Below, piece by piece: positions 17,359-25,128 of a DNA stretch of 64,000 nucleotides. This DNA comes from Rhodococcus sp. 14-2483-1-2 (GTDB lineage: Bacteria > Actinomycetota > Actinomycetes > Mycobacteriales > Mycobacteriaceae), in contig NZ_NPFW01000022.1 of NCBI RefSeq assembly GCF_002259405.1, positions 868,001 to 932,000 on the forward strand. Reading direction: 5' to 3'. The notes under the pieces were generated by a model. The model was not told the origin of the DNA. It saw only the letters and a program-made list of their open reading frames with translations, and did not search any database. Both the position numbers and the translations under genes were made by a program. Positions within the stretch are counted from its first letter, which is position 1. Every line of letters starts with the position of its first letter.

Positions 17359-17613
17359 ATGGACTGGCGCCACAAGGCTATTTGTCGCGATGAAGATCCG
17401 GAACTATTTTTCCCGGTGGGAAACAGTGGTCCGGCGCTCGCGCAGATCGCCGATGCCAAAGTCGTCTGTACTCGGTGCCCCGTCACCGCTGAATGCCTGT
17501 CCTGGGCACTCGAATCCGGCCAGGACGCAGGAGTATGGGGCGCAATGAGTGAAGACGAGCGCCGTGCACTCAAGCGACGCAACGCACGTACGCGCGCACG
17601 CAGCTCCGTCTAG
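17359..17613 (+). CDS. whiB1: WhiB1 iron-sulfur transcriptional regulator
   Basis: An 84-residue WhiB protein carrying a nitric-oxide-sensitive 4Fe-4S cluster. Cluster ligands are Cys9, Cys37, Cys40 and Cys46 (AICRDEDPELFF, then VCTRCPVTAECL). The GVWGAMSEDERR turn and basic C-terminal tail KRRNARTRAR match WhiB1, which binds the principal sigma factor and is essential in M. tuberculosis (Rv3219). The start has AAGGAG six bases upstream (17347-17352). It lies next to pdtaS, convergent, as in M. tuberculosis. Confidence 0.96.
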   Translation: MDWRHKAICRDEDPELFFPVGNSGPALAQIADAKVVCTRCPVTAECLSWALESGQDAGVWGAMSEDERRALKRRNARTRARSSV

Positions 17614-17636
17614 GACGCTTACGCAGCAATCAGCAG

Positions 17637-17672
17637 GGCCCGGTATCCACCAAGCGGATACCGGGCCTTCTG
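17637..17672 (+). terminator. Stem-loop terminator after whiB1
   Basis: A perfect 12-bp stem (GGCCCGGTATCC, 17637-17648, pairing with 17656-17667) with a 7-nt loop is followed by TTCTG. It lies 24 bp past the whiB1 stop and 70 bp from the end of pdtaS, so it may act in both directions. Confidence 0.85.
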
Positions 17673-17741
17673 CGTTCCTCGGACCTCTTGTGTTCCACGG
17701 GCCGTCGACGAGCGCGTTACGCACTGTTCACAGAACGTGCA

Positions 17742-19220
17742 TCAGGGCCTCGGCACACGCCGTCCCAGAGGAACCCTCAACATCGCGTCGGTTCCCCCAC
17801 CCGCCGACGGATGCAGACCGAGCGATCCGTTCAGTTCCACCGACACGAGCGTGCGCACGATCTGCAGCCCGAGACCCTCCGAGCGTTCCAAGGAGAACCC
17901 TGGGGGCAACCCACGCCCGTCGTCGTGGATGACCACGTCCAGCCACTTCGCGGACCGGTCGGCTCCGATTCGGACGACACCGGCCGACCCGGCGTCGAAT
18001 CCATGCTCCATCGCGTTCTGCACCAGCTCGGTGAGGACCATCACCAACGGCGTAGCCCGTTCGGCCGAGAACACTCCGAGTTTGCCCTCGCGCACCACTC
18101 GAACCCGCGGATTGACCGTCGCTACGTCCAACATGATCGGCACCAGACGATCGACGATCTCGTCGAGGTCCACTTCCTCGTCCACCGACATCGACAGCAT
18201 TTCGTGCACGAGTGCAATGGACGTCACCCGACGGACCGACTCGGACAACGCCGTCCGCGCTTCCTCGTTCTCGAGTCGCCGCGACTGCAATCGCAACAAT
18301 GCCGCCACCGTCTGCAGGTTGTTCTTCACTCGATGATGGATCTCCCGGATCGTCGCATCCTTGCTGAGCAGAGCACGATCGCGTCGCTTCACCTCGGTGA
18401 CATCGCGGATCAGCACTGCCGCACCGGCCGACCTCCCCCGGGGCTGCAGAGCCAGCGTGCGCACCAGAACGGTGGCACCACGTGCGTCGACCTCCATCCG
18501 GTGGCCCACGTTGCCGCTGAGCGACGACCTGATGTGGTCGGACACCTCCTGTGAGTCGAAAGGGTCCGTGACCAGAGACCGGGTGACCGAGGCCAGATCT
18601 CGACCGGACAACTCCGTCGTCAATCCCATCCGGTGGTACGCCGAGAGCGCATTGGGACTGGCGTAGTCCACCCGGCCCTCGGTGTCGACGCGGATGAATC
18701 CGTCGCCTGCCCGCGGGGACGAGTTCACATCGGTGCGCTCCTCCGGGGTGGGAAAGGTCCCCTCACTGATCATCAGACACAGGTCGTCGGCACATTCTCG
18801 ATACGCCACCTCGAGCGCGCTCGGCGGTCGCAGCTGGGCGGGATTGGTGTCGCGGGTCAGCACCGCGATGACGTGCTCTCCGCAGCGCACCGGAATGCTC
18901 TCGGTCCGCGTCACCACTCCTCCGTGCACGATTTCCCGCTGCTGCAGCGCGACCATCACGTCGGGGTGCTCGGATTCGGAGATCGTCGTTCCCACGATGT
19001 CGTGAGTGAAGACCGTGGGCGCGGTGGTCGGCCGGCACTGGGCCACACACAGCACATCCGCGGTTCCACTGGACACGTCGTCGGTGCCGACCCACAGCAG
19101 CACGTCGGCGAACGACAGGTCGGCCAGCAGCTGCCACTCGCCTACGACCCGTTGAAGGTGGTCTACCGCGACGCCGGGGAGGTCCGTGTGTTCGGCCAGA
19201 AGGTCACTGAGGGTCGACAC
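17742..19220 (-). CDS. pdtaS: PdtaS-like sensor histidine kinase
   Basis: A 492-residue soluble histidine kinase (Rv3220c-like). An N-terminal GAF-like domain (about 20-150) and a PAS domain (about 170-275) precede a HisKA_2 dimerisation segment with REIHHRVKNNLQ (His295/His296) and a HATPase domain with LVQNAMEHGF and DDGRGLPPGF. Its M. tuberculosis counterpart phosphorylates PdtaR, an ANTAR antitermination regulator encoded elsewhere, and responds to nitric oxide and copper. No membrane segment is present. It follows the TB7.3 gene by 21 bp and is probably co-transcribed. Confidence 0.93.
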   Translation of the reverse strand: MSTLSDLLAEHTDLPGVAVDHLQRVVGEWQLLADLSFADVLLWVGTDDVSSGTADVLCVAQCRPTTAPTVFTHDIVGTTISESEHPDVMVALQQREIVHGGVVTRTESIPVRCGEHVIAVLTRDTNPAQLRPPSALEVAYRECADDLCLMISEGTFPTPEERTDVNSSPRAGDGFIRVDTEGRVDYASPNALSAYHRMGLTTELSGRDLASVTRSLVTDPFDSQEVSDHIRSSLSGNVGHRMEVDARGATVLVRTLALQPRGRSAGAAVLIRDVTEVKRRDRALLSKDATIREIHHRVKNNLQTVAALLRLQSRRLENEEARTALSESVRRVTSIALVHEMLSMSVDEEVDLDEIVDRLVPIMLDVATVNPRVRVVREGKLGVFSAERATPLVMVLTELVQNAMEHGFDAGSAGVVRIGADRSAKWLDVVIHDDGRGLPPGFSLERSEGLGLQIVRTLVSVELNGSLGLHPSAGGGTDAMLRVPLGRRVPRP

Positions 19221-19241
19221 GAGATCTCACGTGACCGTTGC

Positions 19242-19457
19242 TCAGGAGACGACGGCGATGAGGTCGCCCTGCTGAATGACGTCGCCGACAGCGACGTCCA
19301 CCGACGTGACCGTCCCGGAGGTCTCGGCCAGCACGGGAATTTCCATCTTCATCGATTCCAGGATCACGAGGGTGTCACCGACTTCGACGGCGTCGCCTCG
19401 GGCCACGACCACCTGAAACACCGTCGACACCATCTCCGCGCGAACGTCCTCGGACAT
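19242..19457 (-). CDS. Biotin/lipoyl attachment protein TB7.3
   Basis: A 71-residue biotinyl-carrier domain protein similar to Rv3221c (TB7.3). The ESMKMEIPV motif contains the lysine expected to carry biotin, between two hammerhead half-domains. No carboxylase subunit is encoded nearby, so its partner enzyme is unknown. The ATG start is preceded by GAGAGGGG at seven bases. It leads pdtaS on the minus strand and is divergent from the bL37 gene. Confidence 0.9.
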   Translation of the reverse strand: MSEDVRAEMVSTVFQVVVARGDAVEVGDTLVILESMKMEIPVLAETSGTVTSVDVAVGDVIQQGDLIAVVS

Positions 19458-19576
19458 CGGCGAACCCCTCTCTCACGTCACCACGAACTGCGCTGGACAC
19501 CCATCGGAGACCAGGCCCGTCACAGTAAGCCAATCACACGTGGGAGACTGTAGTGAACAAACGAGAGGAGCCCATC

Positions 19577-19651
19577 ATGGGAAAGCGTGGACGTAAGAAG
19601 CGTGCTCGTAAGGGCAACAAGGCCAACCACGGCAAACGTCCGAACAGCTGA
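19577..19651 (+). CDS. Ribosomal protein bL37 (24 aa)
   Basis: A very short gene encoding 24 residues, beginning MGKRGRKKRARKGNK and ending in ANHGKRPNS. The highly basic sequence, size and location match bL37, the small 50S subunit protein first seen in mycobacterial ribosome structures. AGAGGAG (19564-19570) stands six bases before the ATG, and a strong terminator follows at once, giving a compact monocistronic unit between TB7.3 and rshA. Confidence 0.88.
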   Translation: MGKRGRKKRARKGNKANHGKRPNS

Positions 19652-19668
19652 CGGTTTGCCACAAGCCG

Positions 19669-19704
19669 CGAGGGGCCGAGAAGCAACTGCTTCTCGGCCC
19701 CTCG
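19669..19704. terminator. Strong stem-loop terminator between bL37 and rshA
   Basis: A perfect 16-bp stem (CGAGGGGCCGAGAAGC, 19669-19684, pairing with 19689-19704) and an AACT loop. It begins 17 bp after the bL37 stop and ends 18 bp before the convergent rshA stop, so it likely serves both genes. Confidence 0.9.
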
Positions 19705-19722
19705 TCGTTGTACGACCTGCGA

Positions 19723-20031
19723 CTACTCGGAGTCGGTCTGGCGAATCAACACGGTCCGTCGAATCTCGACGCTGAGTCGTTCGCGCAGCCCGGCGGGTGC
19801 CTGGTCTCCCCCGCACTTGCGCGAGATCAGCCGCTTGACCTTCTCTTCGATTCCGTAGGCCTCGAAGCAGGATCCGCATTCGTCGATGTGCTTCTGCAGA
19901 CGGGACCGGCTCGCCTCGTCACATTCGTTGTCGAGCATCACCCATACGTCCGCGATCACTGCCGAGCAGTCGAGGCGCTCGAACTGTGCGTCGCCGTCGG
20001 CTCCGCCGTCGATCTTTCCGGTGCCCGTCAC
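19723..20031 (-). CDS. rshA: RshA/RsrA redox-sensitive anti-sigma factor
   Basis: A 102-residue zinc-binding anti-sigma factor for SigH. The ZAS motif HIDECGSC supplies His and two Cys; an upstream Cys (near LDNECDEA) and others complete the redox centre. Oxidation forms a disulfide, releases zinc and frees SigH. The GTG start overlaps the sigH stop (GTGA), and GGAGG lies close upstream, so translation is coupled to sigH. Counterpart of Rv3221A. Confidence 0.93.
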   Translation of the reverse strand: MTGTGKIDGGADGDAQFERLDCSAVIADVWVMLDNECDEASRSRLQKHIDECGSCFEAYGIEEKVKRLISRKCGGDQAPAGLRERLSVEIRRTVLIRQTDSE

Positions 20032-20699
20032 TGGACTACCTCCTGCTCGTGCCGGTCGACTGCGCCGTCCCGGTTGAAACCTCGCTCACGCGCGACCCCA
20101 GCCAGTAGGCCCCGCAGTTGCTTGCGTCCGCGGTGCAGACGCGACATCACCGTGCCGATGGGAGTGCCCATGATCTCGGCGATCTCCTTGTACGGGAACC
20201 CCTCGACGTCGGCGTAGTACACGGCCATCCGAAACTCTTCGGGAAGAGACTGCAACGCTGCTTTGATGTCGTCGTCCGGCAGCGCGTCCAGGGCCTCGAC
20301 CTCGGCGGAACGTAGGCCCGTCGACGTGTGTTCGGCGGTGGCGGCGAGCTGCCAGTCACTGATCTCGTCGGTCGGGTACTGAGCGGGCTGACGCTGCTTC
20401 TTGCGGTAGGAGTTGATGTAGGTGTTGGTGAGAATTCGGTACAGCCACGCCTTGAGGTTCGTGCCCTCACGGAACGATCGGAACGCCGAGTAGGCCTTCA
20501 CGAACGTCTCCTGAACCAGGTCCTCGGCGTCGGCCGGGTTACGCGTCATTCGTAGAGCTGCGCCGTAGAGCTGATCGAGCATCGGCAACGCGTCGCGCTC
20601 GAAGCGCTCGGTCAACTCTGCCTCGGTCTCGGCAGCTCTGCGCTCCGCGATCGCCTTCTCGTCGTCCACGTCAGCGACGGGATTGCTGGCTTCTGTCAC
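20028..20699 (-). CDS. sigH: SigH: ECF sigma factor for thiol-oxidative and heat stress
   Basis: A 223-residue group IV sigma factor (Rv3223c-like). Region 2 contains [20 protein letters not shown], followed by [20 protein letters not shown]; region 4 contains [28 protein letters not shown] and [16 protein letters not shown]. The GTG at 20699 has AAGGGA five bases upstream and gives the length seen in M. tuberculosis. The frame also stays open to an ATG at 20810 with its own GGAAGGA site, giving a 260-residue form. A SigH-type promoter lies upstream of that ATG. SigH controls thioredoxin and chaperone genes; RshA, encoded just downstream, inhibits it. Confidence 0.94.
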   Translation of the reverse strand: MTEASNPVADVDDEKAIAERRAAETEAELTERFERDALPMLDQLYGAALRMTRNPADAEDLVQETFVKAYSAFRSFREGTNLKAWLYRILTNTYINSYRKKQRQPAQYPTDEISDWQLAATAEHTSTGLRSAEVEALDALPDDDIKAALQSLPEEFRMAVYYADVEGFPYKEIAEIMGTPIGTVMSRLHRGRKQLRGLLAGVARERGFNRDGAVDRHEQEVVQ

Positions 20700-20850
20700 G
20701 CTGATCCCTTCGATAGCTTCCACCGCCCAGGCTACCGCGCCCGAAGTCGACTTCTGCGAAGAGATCACCCCCTTCAACGCGAGGGGCCGTCCCGCGGTCA
20801 GCACTGCCATTCGTCATTCCTTCCGCCTGCATGCGTATCTGTTGTTGCAC

Positions 20851-20877
20851 AACACGGCGTCGCGCCGCCGTGTTCCC
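20851..20877 (-). promoter_or_regulatory. SigH-type autoregulatory promoter
   Basis: On the minus strand, GGGAACA (20877-20871) and GTT (20853-20851) are 17 bases apart. This fits the SigH/SigR consensus GGAAYA-N16-20-GTT. The expected start of transcription near 20845 lies about 35 nt before the ATG at 20810, so this transcript contains the long-form sigH start. The element overlaps an inverted repeat and the divergent ybaK upstream region. Confidence 0.72.
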
Positions 20878-20900
20878 GCCGGGTCGCTAGAGTCCCGTGA

Positions 20901-21392
20901 ATGGCTGCGTCCACACCCGCTCTCGCGCTGCTCACCGCACGAAAGGTGGCCCACACCGTGCATTCGTACGATCACGATGCACGGGCGCAGTCCTACGGCG
21001 AGGAGGCGGCACAGATCCTCGTCGACAGGCTCGGCGTTCGTCCCGAACAGGTCTTCAAGACTCTCGTCGTCGAACGCGCGGATCGCACGCTGGCGGTGGC
21101 CATCGTCCCGGTGACCGCGATGCTCTCGCTCAAGGCCGCGGCCGTCGCTCTGTCCACCCGAAAGATCACCATGGCCGACAGGGCTGCCGCCGAACGCTCC
21201 TCCGGGTACGTCTTCGGCGGTATCTCACCTCTCGGCCAACGCAAATCCCTGCCGACCGCGATCGACGTCTCGGCCCTCGATTTCGAGACGATTCTGTGCA
21301 GTGGAGGTCGACGCGGGCTGGAGATCGAACTCGCACCAGCCGATCTGGTCCGACTCACACGCGCTACATCAGCGCCCATCGCCGCGCGCTGA
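20901..21392 (+). CDS. ybaK: YbaK-type aminoacyl-tRNA deacylase
   Basis: A 163-residue YbaK/EbsC-family protein that clears Cys-tRNA(Pro) or similar mischarged tRNAs in the cytoplasm. It includes the family segments FKTLVVERADRTLAVAIVPV, STRKITMADR with the conserved lysine, and GYVFGGISPLGQRKSLPTAID. ATG 20901 follows closely on the divergent sigH promoter region, so stress-linked expression is possible. It sits just upstream of aroA on the same strand. Confidence 0.9.
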   Translation: MAASTPALALLTARKVAHTVHSYDHDARAQSYGEEAAQILVDRLGVRPEQVFKTLVVERADRTLAVAIVPVTAMLSLKAAAVALSTRKITMADRAAAERSSGYVFGGISPLGQRKSLPTAIDVSALDFETILCSGGRRGLEIELAPADLVRLTRATSAPIAAR

Positions 21393-21416
21393 TCCCGAAT
21401 GAGAGAAGATGGACGG

Positions 21417-22715
21417 GTGAGCAATTGGACAGCCCCCGCCGCCGTCGCACCCGTCGACGCGACAGTCACTCTGCCCGGATCGAAATCGATCACCAATCGC
21501 GCACTGATCATCGCCTCGCTCGCCACCGGTTCCTCGACGATCACCGGTGCCCTGCGCAGCCGTGACACCGATCTGATGATCGACGCCCTGGCAACCTTGG
21601 GTATCGAGATCGTCGCCGCGGACGACGACAAGACGGCGTTGCGTGTGACTCCGGCACCGCTGCACGGAGGAGCCGTGGAGTGCGGACTGGCGGGCACCGT
21701 CATGCGCTTCGTGCCGCCCCTGGCTGCGCTCGCCGCAGGCGAGGTGTCGTTCGACGGCGACGAGCAGGCACGTATCCGTCCGCTCGACACGATCCTCGAC
21801 GCTCTTCGCGCGGTGGGGGCCGAGATCGACGGCAGCGCGCTGCCGTTCACGATGCGCGGCACCGGCTCGCTGCGCGGCGGATCCGTCGACATCGACGCCT
21901 CCGGCTCCTCGCAGTTCGTCTCCGGTCTGATGCTCTCCGCGGCGGCATTCGACGAGGGAATCGAAATCCACCACATCGGCAAGCCCGTTCCGTCCATGCC
22001 GCACATAGACATGACCGTGGACATGTTGCGGCGGGCCGGGGTGCGCGTGGACACCCCCGAGACCGGTGGAGACGCGAACACCTGGCGGGTGCACCCGGGT
22101 CCGGTCGCACCCATCGAGTGGAGCATCGAGCCGGACCTGTCCAACGCCACCCCCTTCCTCGCTGCAGCGGTGGTGACGAAAGGCCGAGTGCGCGTACCGA
22201 ATTGGCCCGAATCGACCACTCAGCCCGGCGACGTCTTCCGCGAGATACTCGCGCTGATGGGAGCTCGGGTGGACCTGACAGCAGGAATTCTGACTGTCGA
22301 GGGCCCGGATACGTTGCACGGCATCGACTTCGATCTCCACGATGTCGGCGAGCTGACGCCGACGGTCGCGGCACTGGCCGCACTGGCCGAAGGGCCGTCG
22401 ATTCTGCGCGGCATCGCCCACCTGCGCGGCCACGAGACCGACCGACTCGCTGCACTGACCACCGAGATCGTTCGACTGGGTGGGAGCGCGGTCGAAACCG
22501 ACGACGGCATCCGAATCGATCCGGTGCCGCTGCACGGAGGAGTCTGGCACTCCTACGCCGACCACCGCATGGCCACCGCAGGCGCGATCATCGGACTGCG
22601 TGTACCCGGCGTGGAAGTGGACGACATCGGCACCACCGCCAAGACCCTCCCTGGCTTCGAGATGCTGTGGGACGCAATGTTGTCCGCATCCACACCCAGT
22701 GGGGTCGGCTCCTGA
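21417..22715 (+). CDS. aroA: AroA: 3-phosphoshikimate 1-carboxyvinyltransferase
   Basis: EPSP synthase (about 432 residues), sixth step of the shikimate pathway, joining shikimate 3-phosphate and phosphoenolpyruvate. The signatures [20 protein letters not shown] (family LRxAGTxxRF region), [17 protein letters not shown] and [11 protein letters not shown] with [15 protein letters not shown] are all present. An in-frame ATG at 21399 exists, but GTG 21417 fits the family N-terminus better. Its stop overlaps the likely rsgA start, so the two are co-translated; order matches Rv3227-Rv3228. Confidence 0.95.
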   Translation: MSNWTAPAAVAPVDATVTLPGSKSITNRALIIASLATGSSTITGALRSRDTDLMIDALATLGIEIVAADDDKTALRVTPAPLHGGAVECGLAGTVMRFVPPLAALAAGEVSFDGDEQARIRPLDTILDALRAVGAEIDGSALPFTMRGTGSLRGGSVDIDASGSSQFVSGLMLSAAAFDEGIEIHHIGKPVPSMPHIDMTVDMLRRAGVRVDTPETGGDANTWRVHPGPVAPIEWSIEPDLSNATPFLAAAVVTKGRVRVPNWPESTTQPGDVFREILALMGARVDLTAGILTVEGPDTLHGIDFDLHDVGELTPTVAALAALAEGPSILRGIAHLRGHETDRLAALTTEIVRLGGSAVETDDGIRIDPVPLHGGVWHSYADHRMATAGAIIGLRVPGVEVDDIGTTAKTLPGFEMLWDAMLSASTPSGVGS

Positions 22716-23701
22716 CCGCGCGCCGGTACGACGAGTCGGACGTTCGTATCCGACCGGGCAAGAGTTCGCGTCCACGCACCAAGACTCGACCCGAACACAA
22801 CGACGCCGAAGCAGGCATGGTGGTCTCGGTCGACCGCGGAAGATGGGGCTGCGTCCTCGGCGGCGACCCGTCTCGTCCGGTTGTGACCATGCGCGCCCGT
22901 GAGCTCGGTCGAACTCCGATCGTGGTGGGAGACGAGGTCGGTATCGTCGGAGATCTGTCGGGCAAGGTCGACACTCTGGCCCGAATAGTGCGCGTGGCCG
23001 AGCGGCGCACGGTGTTGCGTCGCACCGCCGACGACACCGACCCGTTCGAGCGCGTGGTGGTGGCCAACGCGGACCGACTGCTCATCGTCGCGGCGCTCGC
23101 GGACCCACCGCCTCGCACCGGCTTCGTCGAGCGCGCACTCGTGGCCGCGTACGTCGGTGGACTCGAACCCGTTCTGTGCCTGACCAAGAGCGATCTGGCC
23201 GACCCCGAAGAATTCACCGCGGCCTTCGCCGATCTCGACGTACCGGTGGTGCTGGCGGGTCAGTCCGAGGACCTCACGGAGCTGACCGCCATGCTCACCG
23301 ACAACGTGACCGCTCTCATCGGGCATTCGGGCGTCGGAAAGTCCACGCTCGTCAACAGATTGGTGCCCGACGCCTATCGCGCCACCGGAGTGGTCTCGGG
23401 CGTCGGGAAGGGTCGTCACACCTCGACGCAGTCGGTGGCGCTACCGCTGCCCGGCGGCGGTTGGGTGGTCGACACTCCCGGCATCCGGTCGTTCGGCCTG
23501 GCGCACATCTCCCCCGAGAACGTCGTCGCGGCGTTCTCCGATCTGGCCGATACGATCGAGAACTGTCCGCGCGGATGCACACATCTCGGCCCACCGGCAG
23601 ATCCCGAATGCGCCCTCGACTCACTCACCGGAGATCCGGCCCGTCGCGTCGCGGCCGTGCGCCTGCTCCTCGAGGCCGTTCGAACGAACGAAGCCTGGTA
23701 G
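22712..23701 (+). CDS. rsgA: RsgA: ribosome small subunit-dependent GTPase
   Basis: A circularly permuted GTPase (about 329 residues) aiding late 30S maturation. An N-terminal OB fold ([16 protein letters not shown]...) precedes G4 (LTKSDL), G1 ([12 protein letters not shown]), G3 (DTPGIRS), and a C-terminal zinc site with CPRGCTH and a further Cys. The M. tuberculosis homologue is 330 residues. The N-terminus [22 protein letters not shown] matches it, but no ATG, GTG or TTG is available there. A CTG at 22712, overlapping the aroA TGA, gives the right length. GTG 22666 inside aroA is the fallback. Confidence 0.93.
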   Translation: MTARRYDESDVRIRPGKSSRPRTKTRPEHNDAEAGMVVSVDRGRWGCVLGGDPSRPVVTMRARELGRTPIVVGDEVGIVGDLSGKVDTLARIVRVAERRTVLRRTADDTDPFERVVVANADRLLIVAALADPPPRTGFVERALVAAYVGGLEPVLCLTKSDLADPEEFTAAFADLDVPVVLAGQSEDLTELTAMLTDNVTALIGHSGVGKSTLVNRLVPDAYRATGVVSGVGKGRHTSTQSVALPLPGGGWVVDTPGIRSFGLAHISPENVVAAFSDLADTIENCPRGCTHLGPPADPECALDSLTGDPARRVAAVRLLLEAVRTNEAW

Positions 23702-23737
23702 CAACGAATTCCGTTTCGGAACAGGTTGCCACCAGGC
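23693..23737. terminator. Bidirectional stem-loop between rsgA and the desaturase gene
   Basis: Arms GCCTGGTAGCAAC (from 23693) and GTTGCCACCAGGC (to 23737) pair with a single mismatch around an inner TTCCG/CGGAA stem. The rsgA stop TAG (23699-23701) lies within the left arm; the convergent desaturase gene ends at 23756. Confidence 0.8.
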
Positions 23738-23755
23738 TCGAACTCGGCGGAGGGC

Positions 23756-25006
23756 TTACGCGGCCCTACCGACCAGCCGACGAATTCCCTTGCGCTTCTT
23801 CGTTTCTGCGATGGCGGTGCGCAGACCACGACGCTTGCCGGTCTCGGGATCGACGGTGAACAGGCCGGCGGGAGCATCGGCCCACTTGCGCTCCGACGCG
23901 GTCTCGGGGGCGTCGTCGCTCGTTGCCTTCAAGTACTTGTTGGGCAGCGACAGCTTCGCGATGGTGCGCCACGACAGGAAGTACTGGTGCACGATCGAAC
24001 CGGTCGTGTACGGCAGGTCGTACTTCTCTGCCAGTTCGAGCACTCGAACCTTGATCTCCCGCAGGCGGTTGCTGGGGAGGTCAGGGAACAGGTGGTGCTC
24101 GATCTGGTAGCACAGGTTGCCGCTCATGAACTCCATGACGGGACCGGCATTGAAGTTCGCGCTGCCGAGCATCTGACGCAGGTACCACTGGCCCTGAGTC
24201 TCGCCCTCCATGTCGGACTTGGTGAACTTCTCGGCACCGTCGGGGAAGTGTCCACAGAAGATGACGGTGTTGGTCCACACGTTGCGCATCATGTTGGCGA
24301 CGATGTTCGCGGTCAACGTGCTCTTCCAGGCGGGACCGGTCAGCAACGGATGGAGGATGTAATCCTTGCCGATCTGCTTTCCGACCTTCTCGAGCACCTC
24401 GCGCCGCTTCTGCTCGAATTCCTCGCGCGGCACCCGGCCCTTGGCCACCTTGCCCAGTTCGAGGTGCTGAAGCGCCACTCCGTACTCGAAGAACAACTGC
24501 AGCAGCAGGTTGTAGACGGGGTTGCCGATGTTGAAGGGCTTCCACCGCTGATCGCGGGTGACGCGGAGCAGACCGTAGCCGACGTCGTCGTCCATGCCCA
24601 GCACGTTGGTGTACTTGTGGTGGATGTAGTTGTGAGTCTGCTTCCAGTGAGCCGACGGCCCCGTGTTGTCCCACTCCCACGAGGTGGAGTGGATCTCCGG
24701 GTCGTTCATCCAGTCCCACTGGCCGTGCATGACGTTGTGGCCGAGCTCCATGTTCTCGATGATCTTCGCAACCCCGAGCATGGCGGTGCCGACGAGCCAC
24801 GCGGGACGCCTGCGACTGGCGAAGAGCACGGCCCGGCCACCGATGTCGAGGGATCGCTGCAAGCGAATGGTGTTCTTGACGTACCGGGCGTCGCGTTCAC
24901 CGCGGGACGCTTCGATGTCACGCCGGATGGAGTCGAGCTCGTGGCCCAACGCCTCGATGTCGGCATCGGTCAGATGCGCGTATTCTTTGACGTCCGTAAT
25001 CGCCAT
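23756..25006 (-). CDS. desA3: DesA3-like acyl-CoA desaturase, copy 1
   Basis: A 416-residue membrane fatty-acyl desaturase similar to Rv3229c, which makes oleoyl-CoA from stearoyl-CoA with electrons from the Rv3230c reductase. Three histidine boxes bind the di-iron centre: HNVMH (90-94), HNYIHH (125-130) and QIEHH (301-305). ATG 25006 is preceded by AGGAGG at nine bases. The second copy (25129-26430) lies directly upstream on the same strand and the reductase beyond it. The C-terminal tail is basic (KKRKGIRRLVGRAA). Two overlapping inverted repeats lie 67-95 bp upstream of the start. Confidence 0.92.
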   Translation of the reverse strand: MAITDVKEYAHLTDADIEALGHELDSIRRDIEASRGERDARYVKNTIRLQRSLDIGGRAVLFASRRRPAWLVGTAMLGVAKIIENMELGHNVMHGQWDWMNDPEIHSTSWEWDNTGPSAHWKQTHNYIHHKYTNVLGMDDDVGYGLLRVTRDQRWKPFNIGNPVYNLLLQLFFEYGVALQHLELGKVAKGRVPREEFEQKRREVLEKVGKQIGKDYILHPLLTGPAWKSTLTANIVANMMRNVWTNTVIFCGHFPDGAEKFTKSDMEGETQGQWYLRQMLGSANFNAGPVMEFMSGNLCYQIEHHLFPDLPSNRLREIKVRVLELAEKYDLPYTTGSIVHQYFLSWRTIAKLSLPNKYLKATSDDAPETASERKWADAPAGLFTVDPETGKRRGLRTAIAETKKRKGIRRLVGRAA

Positions 25007-25072
25007 GGGAAACAACCTCCTGGCAGTCGTGAACACACAGCTCGCGTATCAGGCCATGTGCAAGTCCGTCAC

Positions 25073-25101
25073 CTACCGTATCGTAACTTACGGTCCCGTA
25101 G
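25073..25101. promoter_or_regulatory. Two overlapping YTACG-N4-CGTAR sites, desaturase copy 1 promoter
   Basis: CTACC-GTAT-CGTAA (25073-25086) and TTACG-GTCC-CGTAG (25088-25101) sit end to end, 67-95 bp upstream of the desaturase start. The second is a perfect match to the pattern found in the other two promoters; the first has one mismatch. Placement suggests an operator over or near the promoter. Confidence 0.6.
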
Positions 25102-25128
25102 GTTACGGACGGAAATCTGTGTGACGAT

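Noticed and set aside
21680-22711. Long open frame extending rsgA upstream through aroA
   Set aside because: The upstream part overlaps aroA in another frame and has Arg/His-rich shadow composition; only the portion from about 22712 resembles RsgA.
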